From the NCBI GenBank assembly GCA_963762525.1, contig CAVXKT010000004.1:124001-188000 (forward strand): 64,000 nt of DNA, read 5' to 3'. The notes below the pieces were generated by a model. The model searched no databases, was not told where the DNA came from, and saw only the letters and a list, made by a program, of their open reading frames with translations. The first letter of the stretch is position 1. The number at the start of each line of letters is the position of its first letter. Both the position numbers and the translations under genes were made by a program. Of the stretch, positions 54,997-64,000 are shown one piece after another. Source of the DNA: DATFDN01 sp963762525 (GTDB taxonomy: Bacteria; Pseudomonadota; Alphaproteobacteria; Acetobacterales; Acetobacteraceae).

Positions 54997-57279
54997 GTGA
55001 ACCTGCTGGCGCGCCTCGTCATATTGGTCCTCCTCGCGCTGGTCCCCGCTCTTGGCGTGCAAATCTATAACGAGATTGAGGCCCGCGGGGCGCGCGCGCG
55101 GGAGGGCGACGAGCAGGCCCTGCGTTTGGCGCGGCTGATCGCCGACGAGCAGTCACAGTTGATCCAGGGTGCCCACCAGTTGCTGACCGCGCTCGGCAGG
55201 GTGCCCATTGTCCGCACCCGAGATGTCGGAGCGTGCAGCGCCTTCTTCGCCGATTTGCGCCGCGTCTATCCGCAGTACGTCTCGATCCTCAGCACCGACC
55301 CGGCCGGGCATCCGATCTGCATCAGCGATCCCGAGGTGGCCGTCGAGGCTCCCGGTCACCAGGCATATCTCGATCTCGCTCTGCGCAGCCGTGCGTTCGC
55401 GGTGGGCGAGTATGCAGTGGGGCCGGTGTCACACCGGAAGAGCATCCACCTCGCCCAGCCGTACTATGGCGACAACGGCGAGGTGGCGGGGGTGATCGCG
55501 TTGGGTCTCAGCCTCGACTTGATGAACCAGCAACTCGCGCAGAAGCCGTTGCCGCCCAAAGCCTCGGTCTCGATCATCGGCCGCGAGGGCATCATCCTCG
55601 CCCGCTTCCCTGACGCCGAGCGCTTCGTCGGCCATGAGATGCCCGGCCCGCACACCTATCTTCTGAGCGGCGGCGAAGGGGTGCATGAGACGCTCGGATT
55701 CGATGGCGTGAGGCGGATCTATGCCTATACCGCCCTGCCGGGCGGCCCCGCCGGGCTGGCGATATCGGTGGGTCTCGAGAAGGCCGAGATCCTCAAAGGG
55801 ACGGCGGCGGCAAATCGCCGAGGCATCCAGATCATAACCGCCGGGGCGATATTGGCCTTGATCTGCGCGGGCATCGGAGCACGATTCTTCATCCGACGTC
55901 CCGTGCAGGCGTTGCTCGATGCGGCGGAGCGCTGGCGGCGGGGTGATCTCCAGGCGCGCGTCGGATTCCGGGAGTCGCGCTCCGAATTCGGCCGGCTCGG
56001 CGCCGCCTTCGATTCCATGGCGGCGGCGGTGGGAGCGCGCGAGGAGGAGTTGGAGCGGCGCGTCCAGAAGCGCACACGAGAACTCAAAGGCGCGATGGAG
56101 GCGCGGCAGGCCGCGGAGGCGGCGCTTTATCAGGCGCAGAAGATGGAGACCATCGGGCGCCTCACCGGCGGTGTCGCGCACGACTTCAATAATCTGCTGG
56201 CCGTCATAGCGGGCAATATCGAGATGGCCAAAAACCGACTTGGCGACGCGCGCTCGGTCTTGCCGCGCCTGGAAACCGCGCTGCGCAGCGCCAAGCGTGG
56301 TGCCGCCCTGACCCAGCGGCTCCTTGCGTTTGCGCGCCGCCAGCACCTCCAGCCGGAAGTGGTGGACCTCAACAGTCACGTCCGCGCATCGCAAGATGTG
56401 CTGCAGCGTCTGCTGCGGTCCGATCTGACGGTCGAGACGGCCCTCGCACCCGAAACCTGGCGGGCTTTGGTCGACCCGAACCAGCTCGAGGCGGCGATCC
56501 TGAATTTGGCGATCAACGCCCGTGACGCCATGCCCAACGGCGGCCGTCTGCGACTGGAGACGAAGAACGTGACCCTCCTCGGCGATCCGAAGCGGGAGGA
56601 GCCGGCTGGCGACTTCGTGGCGCTGGCGATCACCGACACCGGTACGGGAATTCCGCCCGAAAATCTGGACAAGGTGTTCGAACCCTTTTTCACGACCAAG
56701 GAAGTGGGGAAGGGGTCCGGATTGGGGCTGTCGATGGTGCACGGTTTCGCGCGCCAGTCTTCGGGGTCGGTGTCGATCGAGAGCGTGGTCGGCAAGGGCA
56801 CCTCTGTCACTCTGTTCCTGCCGCGCACGGAGGCCGCTTTGGCACCGAGCGTCAGTTCGAACGAGAGCCCAATCAGCGGCGAAGGAACGGTGCTGCTGGT
56901 CGATGACGATGACGATGTCCGCGCCGTCACCTCGGACATGCTCGAACGCGTCGGCTATTGCGTTCTCGCAGCCGCGAGCGCGGCCGAGGCGCTGGAACTG
57001 GTGGGCAACGCCGACCGACTGGACGCCCTGATAACGGATGTCGTCCTGCCGGGCGGGATGGACGGCGTGGAATTGGCGCGGAACGCCCGCCAGCGGCGTC
57101 CCGGTCTGCCGGCGCTCCTCATCACCGGCTACAGCGATGCGCTGGCCGGGGAGACGGGTGTCGCCGGTGCGCGCGTTCTCTTGAAGCCGTTCCGGCACAC
57201 CGAGTTCGCCGAGGCGGTCCGCAGTACCATCGAGGTCGGCAAGCAGTCCTCGCTAGCGGCGGCCCTGACGGAACTCTGA
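54997..57279 (+). CDS. Hybrid sensor histidine kinase
   Basis: A 760-residue membrane kinase with its own receiver. TM1 (LVILVLLALVPALGV) and TM2 (~280-300) enclose a Cache-type extracytoplasmic sensor. A HAMP region (PVQALLDAAERWRRGDLQA) leads into HisKA, where the phosphorylated His is in GGVAHDFNNLLAVI near residue 394. ATP-binding boxes are NLAINARDAMPNGG, DTGTGIP and GKGSGLGLSMV. The C-terminal REC domain (~630-755) has VLLVDDDDDVR and phospho-Asp in LITDVVLPGGMDG. No output regulator is next to it. The GTG at 54997 follows GGGGTGGAG. Confidence 0.92.
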   Translation: MNLLARLVILVLLALVPALGVQIYNEIEARGARAREGDEQALRLARLIADEQSQLIQGAHQLLTALGRVPIVRTRDVGACSAFFADLRRVYPQYVSILSTDPAGHPICISDPEVAVEAPGHQAYLDLALRSRAFAVGEYAVGPVSHRKSIHLAQPYYGDNGEVAGVIALGLSLDLMNQQLAQKPLPPKASVSIIGREGIILARFPDAERFVGHEMPGPHTYLLSGGEGVHETLGFDGVRRIYAYTALPGGPAGLAISVGLEKAEILKGTAAANRRGIQIITAGAILALICAGIGARFFIRRPVQALLDAAERWRRGDLQARVGFRESRSEFGRLGAAFDSMAAAVGAREEELERRVQKRTRELKGAMEARQAAEAALYQAQKMETIGRLTGGVAHDFNNLLAVIAGNIEMAKNRLGDARSVLPRLETALRSAKRGAALTQRLLAFARRQHLQPEVVDLNSHVRASQDVLQRLLRSDLTVETALAPETWRALVDPNQLEAAILNLAINARDAMPNGGRLRLETKNVTLLGDPKREEPAGDFVALAITDTGTGIPPENLDKVFEPFFTTKEVGKGSGLGLSMVHGFARQSSGSVSIESVVGKGTSVTLFLPRTEAALAPSVSSNESPISGEGTVLLVDDDDDVRAVTSDMLERVGYCVLAAASAAEALELVGNADRLDALITDVVLPGGMDGVELARNARQRRPGLPALLITGYSDALAGETGVAGARVLLKPFRHTEFAEAVRSTIEVGKQSSLAAALTEL

Positions 57280-57310
57280 AGGCGCATTGCGAGGCTTCTG
57301 CCGCTTGCGA

Positions 57311-58498
57311 TCACTCGATAGGGCCCCGCGGCGCATCGGGGCTCATCGCCGGCCGCAGGACGAATCCGGCTCGACCGGAGAACGCTACCAGAGAGGCGGC
57401 CAGGGCGGCCGTGACGGTGCCCGTAAGAAACGCCGCTGCATAGCCGAAAGCCGCGACGATCGCTCCGACAACGGGTCCGGTGAGCCCGATCGAGAGATCG
57501 AAGAAGGCGACGTAGCCGCCGACGGCGACTCCTCGGTTCTGAAGCGGAATGCACTTCATCGCTTCGACGCCGAGGGACGGGAAGACCAGCGAGGAGCCCA
57601 GACCCGTCACGGCCGCTCCCATCAAAGCAACGGTCGGCAAAGGGGCGGCCCAGAGCAGTAACTGCCCGCCGGCCCCCGTCAGCAGCGAGATCAATGCGAC
57701 GCTCGTCCCGCCGATCTTATCCGGCAGACCGGCGAGAAACAGCCGGACAAGAATGTACGCGGCGCTAAAGGCGGCCAGCGCCAGTCCGGCTCCCGACCAC
57801 CCGCGCGCGCTGTATGCCAACGAGAGAAAAGCGGCCATCGCGCCGAACGGAACCGTCCCGAGTGCCATCGCCAATCCCGGTGGCCATATTCGGCCGAGCA
57901 CGCGATAGAAGGGGAGACGCTTCGTCGGCACGATCGGGACGCCCCGCACGAAGGCGGTGGTTATCAGGGCCAGGAGGGGCAGAACGACGGCGGCCATCGC
58001 CACCGCGGCAAAACCGAAACGGTGCTGAAGCGCCAGCCCGAGCGGTGCCCCGGCACCGAGCGCCGCGTAGATGGCAATTCCTTGCCAGGTCATGACTTCG
58101 CCGGAATTGCCCGCACCCAGAATGTAGATTCCCCACGTCATCGTGCCGGTCAGGAACAGGCTTTCGGCCGCGCCGAGAATGACACGCCCGGTCAGCAGGA
58201 CGGCAAAACTGAGCCACGGGCCGGGAATATGCGCGGAAATCAAATAAGTCAGGCCGGCAAGCGAGGCCAGCGGCAATCCCAGCAGCACCGCCAGCTTCGG
58301 CCCGCGCGCATCGCAGACGATCCCCGCGTGATACCGGGTTAGAACGGTGGCGATGGATTGGATGCCGATCGCCCATCCGGCGGCGACGGTGCTGCGGCCG
58401 AGCGTCTCATGCACATGGACCGGGATTGCCGGAAGCGGAATGCCGATCGTGAGAAAGCCAAGAAAGACTATAAGCACCAGCGGCGACAGCCGTAGCAC
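57311..58498 (-). CDS. MFS transporter
   Basis: A ~395-residue 12-helix transporter of the YfcJ/YhhS-like group: LVLIVFLGFLTIGIPLPAIP, AVLLTGRVILGAAESLFLTG, VFPSLGVEAMKCIPLQNRGV and ending in FLTGTVTAALAASLVAF. The start is uncertain: GTG 58498 avoids overlap with the previous gene, ATG 58597 would overlap it by 64 bp. In either case the two genes are one operon. Substrate is unknown; export of the partner enzyme's product is one possibility. Confidence 0.82.
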   Translation of the reverse strand: MLRLSPLVLIVFLGFLTIGIPLPAIPVHVHETLGRSTVAAGWAIGIQSIATVLTRYHAGIVCDARGPKLAVLLGLPLASLAGLTYLISAHIPGPWLSFAVLLTGRVILGAAESLFLTGTMTWGIYILGAGNSGEVMTWQGIAIYAALGAGAPLGLALQHRFGFAAVAMAAVVLPLLALITTAFVRGVPIVPTKRLPFYRVLGRIWPPGLAMALGTVPFGAMAAFLSLAYSARGWSGAGLALAAFSAAYILVRLFLAGLPDKIGGTSVALISLLTGAGGQLLLWAAPLPTVALMGAAVTGLGSSLVFPSLGVEAMKCIPLQNRGVAVGGYVAFFDLSIGLTGPVVGAIVAAFGYAAAFLTGTVTAALAASLVAFSGRAGFVLRPAMSPDAPRGPIE

Positions 58499-58533
58499 GT
58501 GGCCGGCTTCGCCGGCCGGCTTCAGTGCGGCGA

Positions 58534-59298
58534 TCAGGACGCCACAGCCTCCGCCTCGGGATGAAAGCGCGAAATCGTATCGTCGAGCAGTTGCCACAGA
58601 TCGTCGAGGGCGCCGGCCATGGCCCGGGCGTCGGTGACGGTCCGCTCAAACAGCCAGGGCCGCGCAGCGATGGTATCGGCTGCGATCGAGAGCGCTTCCG
58701 CCGCATGGCGCTCCTCGACGCGGTTGTCGAAACACTCCGCGAAATAGGCTTCCCGCCGCACCGCCGGAAAATGCACGGCGAGCGCATCGACGAGCGCTGT
58801 CATCCAATCGACGGACAGCATCTCCACGACACACCAGGCGCCGTGCGAGTTCGGGTAGAGCTGCTTCACTCGCTGCATGAAGTCGCTCAGCCGCGGCTCG
58901 GATTTCCGGCACAGCTCGTCAATGGGGCCGAACCCCTGGTCGGGGAGCCGCAAGGCGGCGCCCACGTTCGCGAACACGCGGGTGAGTTGATAATGGTGCG
59001 TGTCGCCGTCTGGCAGGTCATCGTCATCGAGAAAGATTTGCAGCTTCCGGGTCCGCAGTGCCGGAGCGTCCAGATAGGGCAGGTGGTAGACCGCCACTCG
59101 GGTAGCGTGCATCGCGCTTTGATAGATGAGATGAATGTCGCCCAGCAGCTCCGACGAGCTTGCGATTGCGCCCGGAAGTTGTGCCAAGCGGGAAAAGAAT
59201 CCGGCGCGTGAAGGACGATGGGCGTGCGCGATAGCGCCCATTCTGGCAAGAAATTGCCCGCGGAGGTCGTTGTTGCCCATTTCCATGGCACTCTGCAC
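58534..59298 (-). CDS. Unrecognised all-helical protein, possibly heme-oxygenase-like fold
   Basis: A 254-residue cytoplasmic protein, acidic and helix-rich. It has acid/His-rich helices, SELLGDIHLIYQSAMHATRV, PNSHGAWCVVEMLSVDWMTA and AECFDNRVEERHAAEALS. The ExxRH-x-x-E pattern is reminiscent of diiron heme-oxygenase-like or iron-containing redox enzymes. I am not certain of the family. It directly precedes the MFS gene and is likely co-transcribed. The product of such enzymes is often a small exported metabolite, so export is a working idea only. Confidence 0.55.
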   Translation of the reverse strand: MQSAMEMGNNDLRGQFLARMGAIAHAHRPSRAGFFSRLAQLPGAIASSSELLGDIHLIYQSAMHATRVAVYHLPYLDAPALRTRKLQIFLDDDDLPDGDTHHYQLTRVFANVGAALRLPDQGFGPIDELCRKSEPRLSDFMQRVKQLYPNSHGAWCVVEMLSVDWMTALVDALAVHFPAVRREAYFAECFDNRVEERHAAEALSIAADTIAARPWLFERTVTDARAMAGALDDLWQLLDDTISRFHPEAEAVAS

Positions 59299-59417
59299 GT
59301 GTGCTGGATGGGGAGCCTTATACCATCAGCTGTATCTGACAGCAACACCTCGCTCTACTGAGCTCGGGCCGATTACCGGACGAGTTCGACGCCGACGCGT
59401 CCTTGGGTCCAAGCGGC

Positions 59418-61024
59418 CTACCGCAACTCGGCCGCCCCCATCGCCCGACCGAAGCGCCGGCTCGCCTCCAGCGGGTCGCCGTATTTGCGGTGAACCGCGG
59501 TGTGCTGGACCGCCGCCAGCAGCAGCAGGTCGCGGTCGGCGCCGCGATTACGGGTCCAATCGTCGAGCGCACATTGGGCGATTTCCTGATTATGCGGGTC
59601 GTTGCCCAAGCCGCGTCGCGGCGATGGCGATGCGCTGCAACAACGGCGTCCGATCGGCCTCCCGGTCGAGATAGGCACGGGTCCAGCTCAGGCTTTCCGG
59701 CCCGTGCAGGGCGGTGATCGCGCCCTCCACACGGTCGAGAAGCTCGGCCGGCGCTCAGCCCCCCCGCCCCGGCCGGGGCGGAGACCGCGCGCGTGTTCAC
59801 GTCGCCGATATGGCGCTGGTGAAAGGCGGCGCGGTTGAGGAACGAGGCGGCGACATACAATAGTTTCAGCCGGTGCTTGTGCTGGAAGTTGTCGTAGAAC
59901 CAGCCGAGCGTGCTGCAATACTCATAACAATGCTGCGGCAGCGAGAAGTTGAGCGGGTTCTCGGTCTCGATCACTACCCGGGCCGCCGCGGCCTGGATCA
60001 CGTCGAGAATTTGCCGCGGCCCCTTGCCTTCCAGCAGCAGCCGCGACAGCACGGAGAGATATGCGGGCTCCGGCTCGCGGATCAGCGCCTCCGTCAACTC
60101 GGCCGCCGCGCCGGGGTCAAGCCGCGCAGTGTTGGCGAGCAGCTCCGCTTCGCGCGGGCTGGTGCCGCCGTACGGCACGGCGTGCAGAGCCTCCCCGTCC
60201 AGGAAGGTCTTCACCGCATTGCACGCCATCTCGTAGGTCGAGTACCAGCGTGGCCCGACCGCGATGTCGAGCGCACCGGCGTAAAGGACGTGGTGCGCGT
60301 CGGCCCAACCGATCGCATTACCGATCTCCACCGTCGAGCGGGCGCGGTAGGCCTTGTGCCCGGTCGTGTAGGAGCGGTTGAGAAAGGCGCGGTCTTGCAC
60401 GTCGATGAGGCCGGCGAACACCAGCTCGGCCAGCACCTCCCGCCGCTCCGCCCGGTTCTCCATAAGGCCGAGGAACACCCGGTAAGCGTCGAGCACCTGG
60501 CCGCGATGAACCAGCGTGAGCCAGTGGCCGAGCCGCTCCGGTAGCGGCCCGTCGAGGCGCGTCGGCGCCTGGTCGGGCCAATAGACGACGGGTGCCGGCG
60601 GATTGGCGATCTCGCCCTTGAAGCCCCGCGTGTAGTGGCCCGGGGCCTTGCCGATCTTCTGGTTCCAGATATCGAGCCCGGTCGGGATGTACCAGATGGT
60701 CTGCGCCATCGGCAGCCCGGACATCGCGGGCGGCAACATGCGCATCAGATTGACGCTGGCGCGCGCCGAAAGCAGGCAGTGGTCGTTGTTGACGAAGTTC
60801 GGAAAGCCGTCGTCGATGCGCTCGTGATAGGGAACATGGGTATAGGGCGCGTGAATGCGCACGGCCTCGGCCATGATCTCCGCCGCCGGCCGCCCGGCCC
60901 GCAGCAGCCCGTAATAGGCCTCGCTCGCCCCTTTCTGGTCGCGCGCGAGAATGCGGTCCTCCAGCCGATCGTAAAGCGCGGCGGCCTCGCGCGGGCGATC
61001 TTGGCAGGCGGCTTCGGACATCTC
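59418..61024 (-). CDS. Unrecognised conserved protein (~535 aa), two frameshifts
   Basis: A large protein of unknown family with no signal peptide. Notable blocks are YTHVPYHERIDDGFPNFVNN, DHCLLSARASVNLMRMLPP, IPTGLDIWNQKIGKAPGHYT and LPQHCYEYCSTLGWFYDNFQ. It begins at the ATG at 61024 (61048 possible). Near 59750 the frame changes to ELLDRVEGAITALHGPESLS, and near 59608 to GLGNDPHNQEIAQCALDDWT, ending MGAAELR at 59418. It has many His and Trp residues, so a metal or heme enzyme is conceivable. It is upstream of the unrecognised helical gene by ~120 bp in the same orientation. Confidence 0.55.
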
Positions 61025-61048
61025 CGATCCCTCGTACTGTCTCGGCAT

Positions 61049-61274
61049 GCGTTGACCCAGTTAAACCCCGCTCGTCCCGGGCGACAACCCGGGTCCATTA
61101 CGGATCGGCAGCAATCCCGCCGGATTCATTGCTGCTTCACGAATTCATCTGAGCAAGCATTAAGAAATCGGGGCTGGACTACGAGGCCCGGGTTCACGGA
61201 TACTTGAGACGCCGGAGTAAGGAAAAGGCGCATCGGGATCATCGGCCGGCCTGCGCGCGGAAGGATGGGAGAGC
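61049..61274. promoter_or_regulatory. Divergent promoter region upstream of ctpA
   Basis: 226 bp between the unknown gene and ctpA. It contains a hairpin CCCGGG-CGACAA-CCCGGG near 61077-61094 and an AT-richer stretch (GAGCAAGCATTAAGAAAT). The ctpA ATG is preceded by GGATGGGAGAGC. No gene is seen here. Confidence 0.4.
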
Positions 61275-62675
61275 ATGTTTCGTTCTGGTCGACGCCTGCG
61301 CACTGTTCTGCTCCTCGGTTCGGTCTTCGGCGGCGGCGTGGCCGTCGTGCCGGTCGCCGGACTCCTTGACCATCACTTGGGTCCGATTCTGCCGGCCCGG
61401 GCCGAAGGCACGGATCGCCCGGACACCTATAAGTGGCTGACGCTCTACGGTGACGTGTTCGAGCGGGTGCGCGCCGACTATGTGGATCAGGTGGGCGACA
61501 AGACGCTGGTCGAGAATTCGCTCAACGGCATGCTCACCGGCCTCGACCCGCATTCGTCGTACATGACGGCGCGGCAGTTCCGTGACATGGAAGTGCAGAC
61601 GCGCGGCCAGTTCGGCGGCCTGGGGCTTGAAGTCACCGCCGACAAGGACGGGCTGGTCAAGGTGATTAGCCCGATCGACGACACCCCGGCCTCGCGCGCC
61701 GGCATCAAGGCCGGCGACCTGATCACGCAGATCAACGGCAAGACGGTGGACGGGATGAGCCTCTCCGATACCGTGGACAAGATGCGCGGGCCGCCGAACA
61801 CTACCATCGAGCTGACATTGCGGCGCGAGGGGGTCGAGAAACCGATCATTGTCACCCTGACCCGCGAGATCATCCAGATTCATGTCGTCAAGAGCCGGAT
61901 GGAGCCGAACGATATCGGCTATCTCCGGCTGTCGCAGTTCACCGAAGACGCCGATCCGGCGATCCGCAAGGCGGTCCGCCAGCTCAAGCAGGATTCCAAC
62001 AACCGCCTGCGCGGCATCGTTCTCGATCTGCGCAACGATCCCGGCGGGCTGCTCGACCAGGCGGTGGCGGTCGCCGGCGACTTCATCCCGCAGGGCGAGA
62101 TCGTCTCTACCCGCGCCCGCCATTCCAGCGAGGATCAGCGGTGGGACGCCAAGGGCAGCGACATCACCGGCGGCCTGCCGATGGTGGTGCTCATCAACAA
62201 CGGCTCGGCCTCGTCGAGCGAGATCGTGGCCGGCGCCTTGCAGGACCACCGCCGGGCGGTGCTGATGGGCAGCCGCAGCTTCGGCAAGGGCTCGGTGCAG
62301 ACCGTCATTCCGCTGCCGGGCGGCGGCGCCATGCGGCTGACCACGGCCCGCTACTACACGCCCTCGGGGCGCTCCATTCAGGGCCTCGGCATCACCCCCG
62401 ATATCAAGGTCGCGGAATCGCGCGAGGCGATCGAGCATTTCGGGCCGGAGCACGAATCGAATCTGAACAATATCATCAGCAACGATTCGGCCGCCGCCAA
62501 GGCGCCGCCGCGCACGGATCTGCCGCCGATCGCAGCGGCCATTCCCGACAAGCCGCCGGTGAATTTCCCTAAGTTCGACGCCGCCAAGCCGGACGACACG
62601 GATTTCCAGTTGCAGGAGGCGGTGGCGGTGGTGACGGCGATGGGTGACCAGCGTCGCTCGGCGCTGAACAAGTAA
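61275..62675 (+). CDS. ctpA: Carboxy-terminal processing protease CtpA (S41)
   Basis: A 466-residue periplasmic tail-processing protease. Signal anchor (LLLGSVFGGGVAVVPVAGLL), PDZ domain (~95-180: GQFGGLGLEVTADKDG) and S41 core. The catalytic Ser lies in LINNGSASSSEIVAGAL near residue 312 and the Lys in GSRSFGKGSVQTVIPLPGGG near 337. It is the first gene of the alphaproteobacterial ctpA-DUF610-rppH operon; the next gene starts ten bases after its stop. Confidence 0.95.
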   Translation: MFRSGRRLRTVLLLGSVFGGGVAVVPVAGLLDHHLGPILPARAEGTDRPDTYKWLTLYGDVFERVRADYVDQVGDKTLVENSLNGMLTGLDPHSSYMTARQFRDMEVQTRGQFGGLGLEVTADKDGLVKVISPIDDTPASRAGIKAGDLITQINGKTVDGMSLSDTVDKMRGPPNTTIELTLRREGVEKPIIVTLTREIIQIHVVKSRMEPNDIGYLRLSQFTEDADPAIRKAVRQLKQDSNNRLRGIVLDLRNDPGGLLDQAVAVAGDFIPQGEIVSTRARHSSEDQRWDAKGSDITGGLPMVVLINNGSASSSEIVAGALQDHRRAVLMGSRSFGKGSVQTVIPLPGGGAMRLTTARYYTPSGRSIQGLGITPDIKVAESREAIEHFGPEHESNLNNIISNDSAAAKAPPRTDLPPIAAAIPDKPPVNFPKFDAAKPDDTDFQLQEAVAVVTAMGDQRRSALNK

Positions 62676-62685
62676 CGTCTCACCG

Positions 62686-63768
62686 GTGGCCCCGGCCGAA
62701 TCGTCGCTCGCCCCGCCTGCTTCCCGCGCCCCCTTTCCGGAAGCGGAGCGGCAGGCGAGGGCGATGCCATCGCCTTTTCGACGCCTGCGGCCGGTCTCGG
62801 GATGGTTCGCGGGCTGGCGCGGGCTCGGCCTGTTCTGGGCGGCCATGCTGGTCGGATTGGGCGCCGTCGCCGGGGTTCTGCAAATTCTCGGCCCGCCACC
62901 CGCTCGGCCCGAACCCGGCCAGCTCCGCGCGGCACCTGCACCGGGGCGGAGTAATCCGGGGCCGATTGCGGCGCCCGATCCGGCGCTGCTCGAACCGCTC
63001 GCCGGCGATCCCGGCCACTTCCTCCCCCGCATCGGCGCCGACGGACGGGCGCCGATGGCGGTCTATGCCGCGCCCTTTCCGTCCGCCGCGCGCGGGCCGC
63101 GCGTCGGCCTGCTGGTAGCCGGCATCGGGCTCGACCATCCCGCGAGCGAGGCGGCGGTGCGCGATTTGCCCGGCGCGGTGACGCTGGCCGTCTCGCCGTA
63201 CGCGCAGAACCTTAACGCCTTGCTCGCCGCGGCGCGTGCCAACGGACACGAGTATCTGCTGTCGATCCCGATGCAGCCGCGCTCGCGCCTCGATGATGCC
63301 GGAAGCGGTGCCCTCTCCACGGCGTTGCCGCCGGAGGAGAACACGTTGCTGCTGGATCGGGTGCTGTCGCGGCTCGACGGCTACGTCGGCGTGACTGGCG
63401 CGCTCGGGCGGTTGCGCGGCGAGCGGTTCGCCGCCGATGCCGACCAGATGGCCTCGATGCTGGGCGTGATCGCCGAGCGGGGACTGCTCTATATCGACCC
63501 GCGCACCGATGCGCCCCGTTTGCCATCGGTCTGGTCGCGCGCAGTGGATGTCGTGGTGGACGAGTCCGAGGCGAGTGAGGCGATCGACGCGCAACTGGCC
63601 GAACTTGCGCAACGGGCGCGCGAGCACGGCAGCGCGCTCGGGCTGGTCGGCGCGATCCGCCCGGTGACGCTGGAGCGGGTCGCCGCCTGGGCCAAGGAGT
63701 TGTCGAAGCAGGGGCTGGTTCTGGCCCCGGTGAGCGCCCTGGTGCGGGCGCCGGACAAGGCGCGATGA
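62686..63768 (+). CDS. Divergent polysaccharide deacetylase family protein (DUF610)
   Basis: A 360-residue protein with an N-terminal membrane anchor (GLFWAAMLVGLGAVAGVLQI), a Pro-rich spacer and a YibQ/DUF610 domain: VGLLVAGIGLDHPASEAAVR, VTLAVSPYAQNLNALLAAAR, HEYLLSIPMQP. The metal-binding residues of true deacetylases are partly replaced, as usual in this group. A role in envelope/peptidoglycan processing with CtpA is inferred from operon context. Its stop overlaps the rppH start (ATGA). The GTG at 62686 is used; the ATG at 62764 is an alternative. Confidence 0.88.
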   Translation: MAPAESSLAPPASRAPFPEAERQARAMPSPFRRLRPVSGWFAGWRGLGLFWAAMLVGLGAVAGVLQILGPPPARPEPGQLRAAPAPGRSNPGPIAAPDPALLEPLAGDPGHFLPRIGADGRAPMAVYAAPFPSAARGPRVGLLVAGIGLDHPASEAAVRDLPGAVTLAVSPYAQNLNALLAAARANGHEYLLSIPMQPRSRLDDAGSGALSTALPPEENTLLLDRVLSRLDGYVGVTGALGRLRGERFAADADQMASMLGVIAERGLLYIDPRTDAPRLPSVWSRAVDVVVDESEASEAIDAQLAELAQRAREHGSALGLVGAIRPVTLERVAAWAKELSKQGLVLAPVSALVRAPDKAR

Positions 63769-64000
63769 GCCCCCTGCCCTATCGCCCGAATGTCGGCGCC
63801 GTGCTGTTCAATCGCGCCGGTCTGGTGCTGGTCGCGCGCCGCGCCGGCTTGCCGAATGTCGAGGGCGCGCCGGGCGGCTGGCAACTGCCGCAGGGCGGGA
63901 TCGATGCGGGTGAAGACCCGCGCGCGGCAGTGCTGCGCGAGTTGGAGGAGGAGATCGGGACCGACCGCGCCGAAATTATCGGCGAACACCCCGACTGGCT
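63765..64000 (+). CDS. rppH: RNA pyrophosphohydrolase (Nudix), cut by window edge
   Basis: The first ~78 residues of an RppH/NudH-type Nudix hydrolase, which removes pyrophosphate from RNA 5' ends to start mRNA decay. MSPLPYRPNVGAVLFNRAGL, then WQLPQGGIDAGEDPRAAVLR and ELEEEIG form the Nudix box (GX5EX7REUXEEXGU). ATGA overlap with the previous gene gives the start at 63765. The rest lies beyond the window. Confidence 0.93.
   Translation, partial: MSPLPYRPNVGAVLFNRAGLVLVARRAGLPNVEGAPGGWQLPQGGIDAGEDPRAAVLRELEEEIGTDRAEIIGEHPDW

Noticed and set aside
61077..61094. Rho-independent terminator at the CCCGGG hairpin
   Set aside because: No T-run follows the stem in either direction, and it lies between divergent genes where a terminator is not expected.

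Overview
The window is about 64 kb of GC-rich, densely packed bacterial chromosome. Gene content points to an alphaproteobacterium, most likely in the Rhodospirillales/Acetobacteraceae range (inference). The grounds are the ctpA - divergent polysaccharide deacetylase - rppH operon at the right edge, a red-type RuBisCO cluster with cbbX and cbbR, a HiPIP, a TAXI receptor, the rpsB-tsf pair and several Rhodospirillales-style hypothetical genes. No plasmid or phage backbone genes are visible, so this looks like chromosome with accessory insertions.

Layout. 1-1761: pseudopilin genes gspJ (partial) and gspI, divergent from a gspL-like gene. 1777-4280: a partial phosphonate cassette, phnL - phnM - 2H phosphoesterase. 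4511-11917: a complete type I Zorya anti-phage operon (zorA-zorB-zorC-zorD, minus strand), bracketed by an imperfect ~42-bp direct repeat. 12254-18222: gamma-glutamyltransferase, tRNA-Arg, a broken gene remnant, a TAXI receptor and an ExeA/GspA-like ATPase with a long Pro/Ala repeat linker. 18496-26628: tRNA-Leu, CBS protein, two polysaccharide deacetylases, a large hydrolase, a metallopeptidase, a zinc alcohol dehydrogenase, cinA, DUF2218 and PadR. 26944-31125: HtrA protease, rpsB-tsf and a decayed proton-pump subunit fragment. 31118-47415: cobalamin adenosyltransferase, TonB, cation efflux, methyltransferase, pgpA, slt, a molybdate/tungstate-type ABC transporter, oxidoreductases, MFS, M20 hydrolase, epimerase and a GH15 hydrolase. 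47495-53440: tRNA-Asn, a hemA remnant, HiPIP, heme oxygenase and cbbX-cbbS-cbbL with divergent cbbR. 53678-61024: broken Uma2, tRNA-Thr, DUF3830, a hybrid histidine kinase, MFS and two unrecognised genes. 61275-64000: ctpA, polysaccharide deacetylase and rppH.

Working together. The four zor genes form one tightly overlapping transcription unit encoding a proton-driven inner-membrane motor (ZorA/ZorB), a DNA-binding adaptor (ZorC) and an SNF2-type helicase/nuclease (ZorD). The three genes at 37348-40051 form a translationally coupled ABC importer. cbbL, cbbS and cbbX encode RuBisCO and its activase under the LysR regulator CbbR.

Caution. Roughly 25 single-base frame changes occur in otherwise well-conserved genes (phnM, all Zorya genes, TAXI receptor, tonB, cbbX, cbbS, cbbR, uma2 and others). 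Many sit in short homopolymers, and one apparent extra base sits in the T-loop of tRNA-Arg. This pattern suggests sequencing or assembly indels more than mass gene decay. Frameshifted genes are therefore given as CDS with the break located. Only fragments clearly lacking most of a gene are called pseudogenes.
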